Shown here: piece by piece, positions 63,900 through 64,000 of the stretch | Numbering within the stretch: the stretch's first letter is position 1 | Layout of the letters: each line of letters begins with the position of its first letter | Assembly (NCBI RefSeq): GCF_030704535.1 | Contig: NC_081815.1 | Location: forward strand, 2,371,001-2,435,000 | Reading direction: 5' to 3' | DNA from: Vitis vinifera | Taxonomy: Eukaryota > Streptophyta > Magnoliopsida > Vitales > Vitaceae | DNA length: 64,000 nucleotides | Position numbers and translations under genes: made by a program | Notes under the pieces: model-generated | What the model was told of the DNA's origin: nothing | What the model saw: the letters and a program-made list of their open reading frames with translations, nothing else | Databases searched by the model: none

Positions 63900-64000
63900 C
63901 CGTGGGCACAGTGCTTTTCCCGCGCCCCGACATCCGTACGCGTCGGCAGGCGACACATAAAAACGGCGGTTTCACCTTCCAAAAATAATCAGGTGCGGCT
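63900..64000. promoter_or_regulatory. GC-rich block at window end, possible promoter of the next gene
   Basis: After 4 kb of AT-rich DNA the sequence changes sharply to GC-rich with several CpG (CCCGCGCCCCGACATCCG, TACGCGTCGG) followed by ACACATAAAAACGGCGG. This resembles plant promoter/leader sequence. The gene itself would lie outside the window. Confidence 0.3.

Overview
This is nuclear DNA of a flowering plant. Genes are rich in short introns with clean GT..AG borders, intergenic DNA is strongly AT-rich, and non-LTR (LINE) fragments sit inside introns. Every recognisable protein is a plant family. The style resembles a woody eudicot such as grapevine (Vitis), but that is recognition rather than proof. 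I see no bacterial, viral or organellar block, no CRISPR array, and no complete rRNA or tRNA gene.

Layout: (1) 1.6-2.3 kb, + strand, a two-exon OXS3-like (OXIDATIVE STRESS 3) gene. (2) 5.4-5.7 kb, - strand, a 78-aa intronless conserved small protein. (3) 5.9-9.5 kb, repeats, an orphan ORF and a decayed LTR-like stretch. (4) 9.6-24.4 kb, + strand, arginyl-tRNA synthetase in 18 exons. One 6-kb intron is packed with LINE debris and another carries a hAT-like element. (5) 25.6-37.3 kb, + strand, VPS15, the regulatory subunit of class III PI3-kinase, in 11 exons with one 3.1-kb exon. (6) 39.8-48.3 kb, - strand, a LAMP1/AMP1-type M28 glutamate carboxypeptidase in 12 exons. (7) 52.3-55.3 kb, + strand, a PME53-like pectinesterase in 5 exons. 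(8) 57.0-58.7 kb, - strand, an IQ67-domain (IQD) calmodulin-binding protein in 3 exons. (9) 58.7-64 kb, AT-rich intergenic DNA, with a GC-rich block at the very end that may be the next promoter. In the five larger genes (ArgRS to IQD) exon phases are consistent throughout and total coding lengths are multiples of three, so I regard those models as near complete.

The genes do not form a pathway; this is an ordinary eukaryotic neighbourhood. The LAMP1 and PME53 homologues lie next to each other, as I recall their Arabidopsis counterparts do (At5g19740 / At5g19730), which points to conserved microsynteny. The most interesting observations are these: the ArgRS gene appears built to yield a 646-aa organellar and a 590-aa cytosolic form from two in-frame starts, with a TATA motif 5 nt before the first ATG; a 165-bp tandem duplication across the last VPS15 intron/exon border creates a potential in-frame 21-nt microexon; and three different genes have introns whose 5' splice site runs directly into a (CT)n tract. 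I did not find a convincing new multi-gene system.
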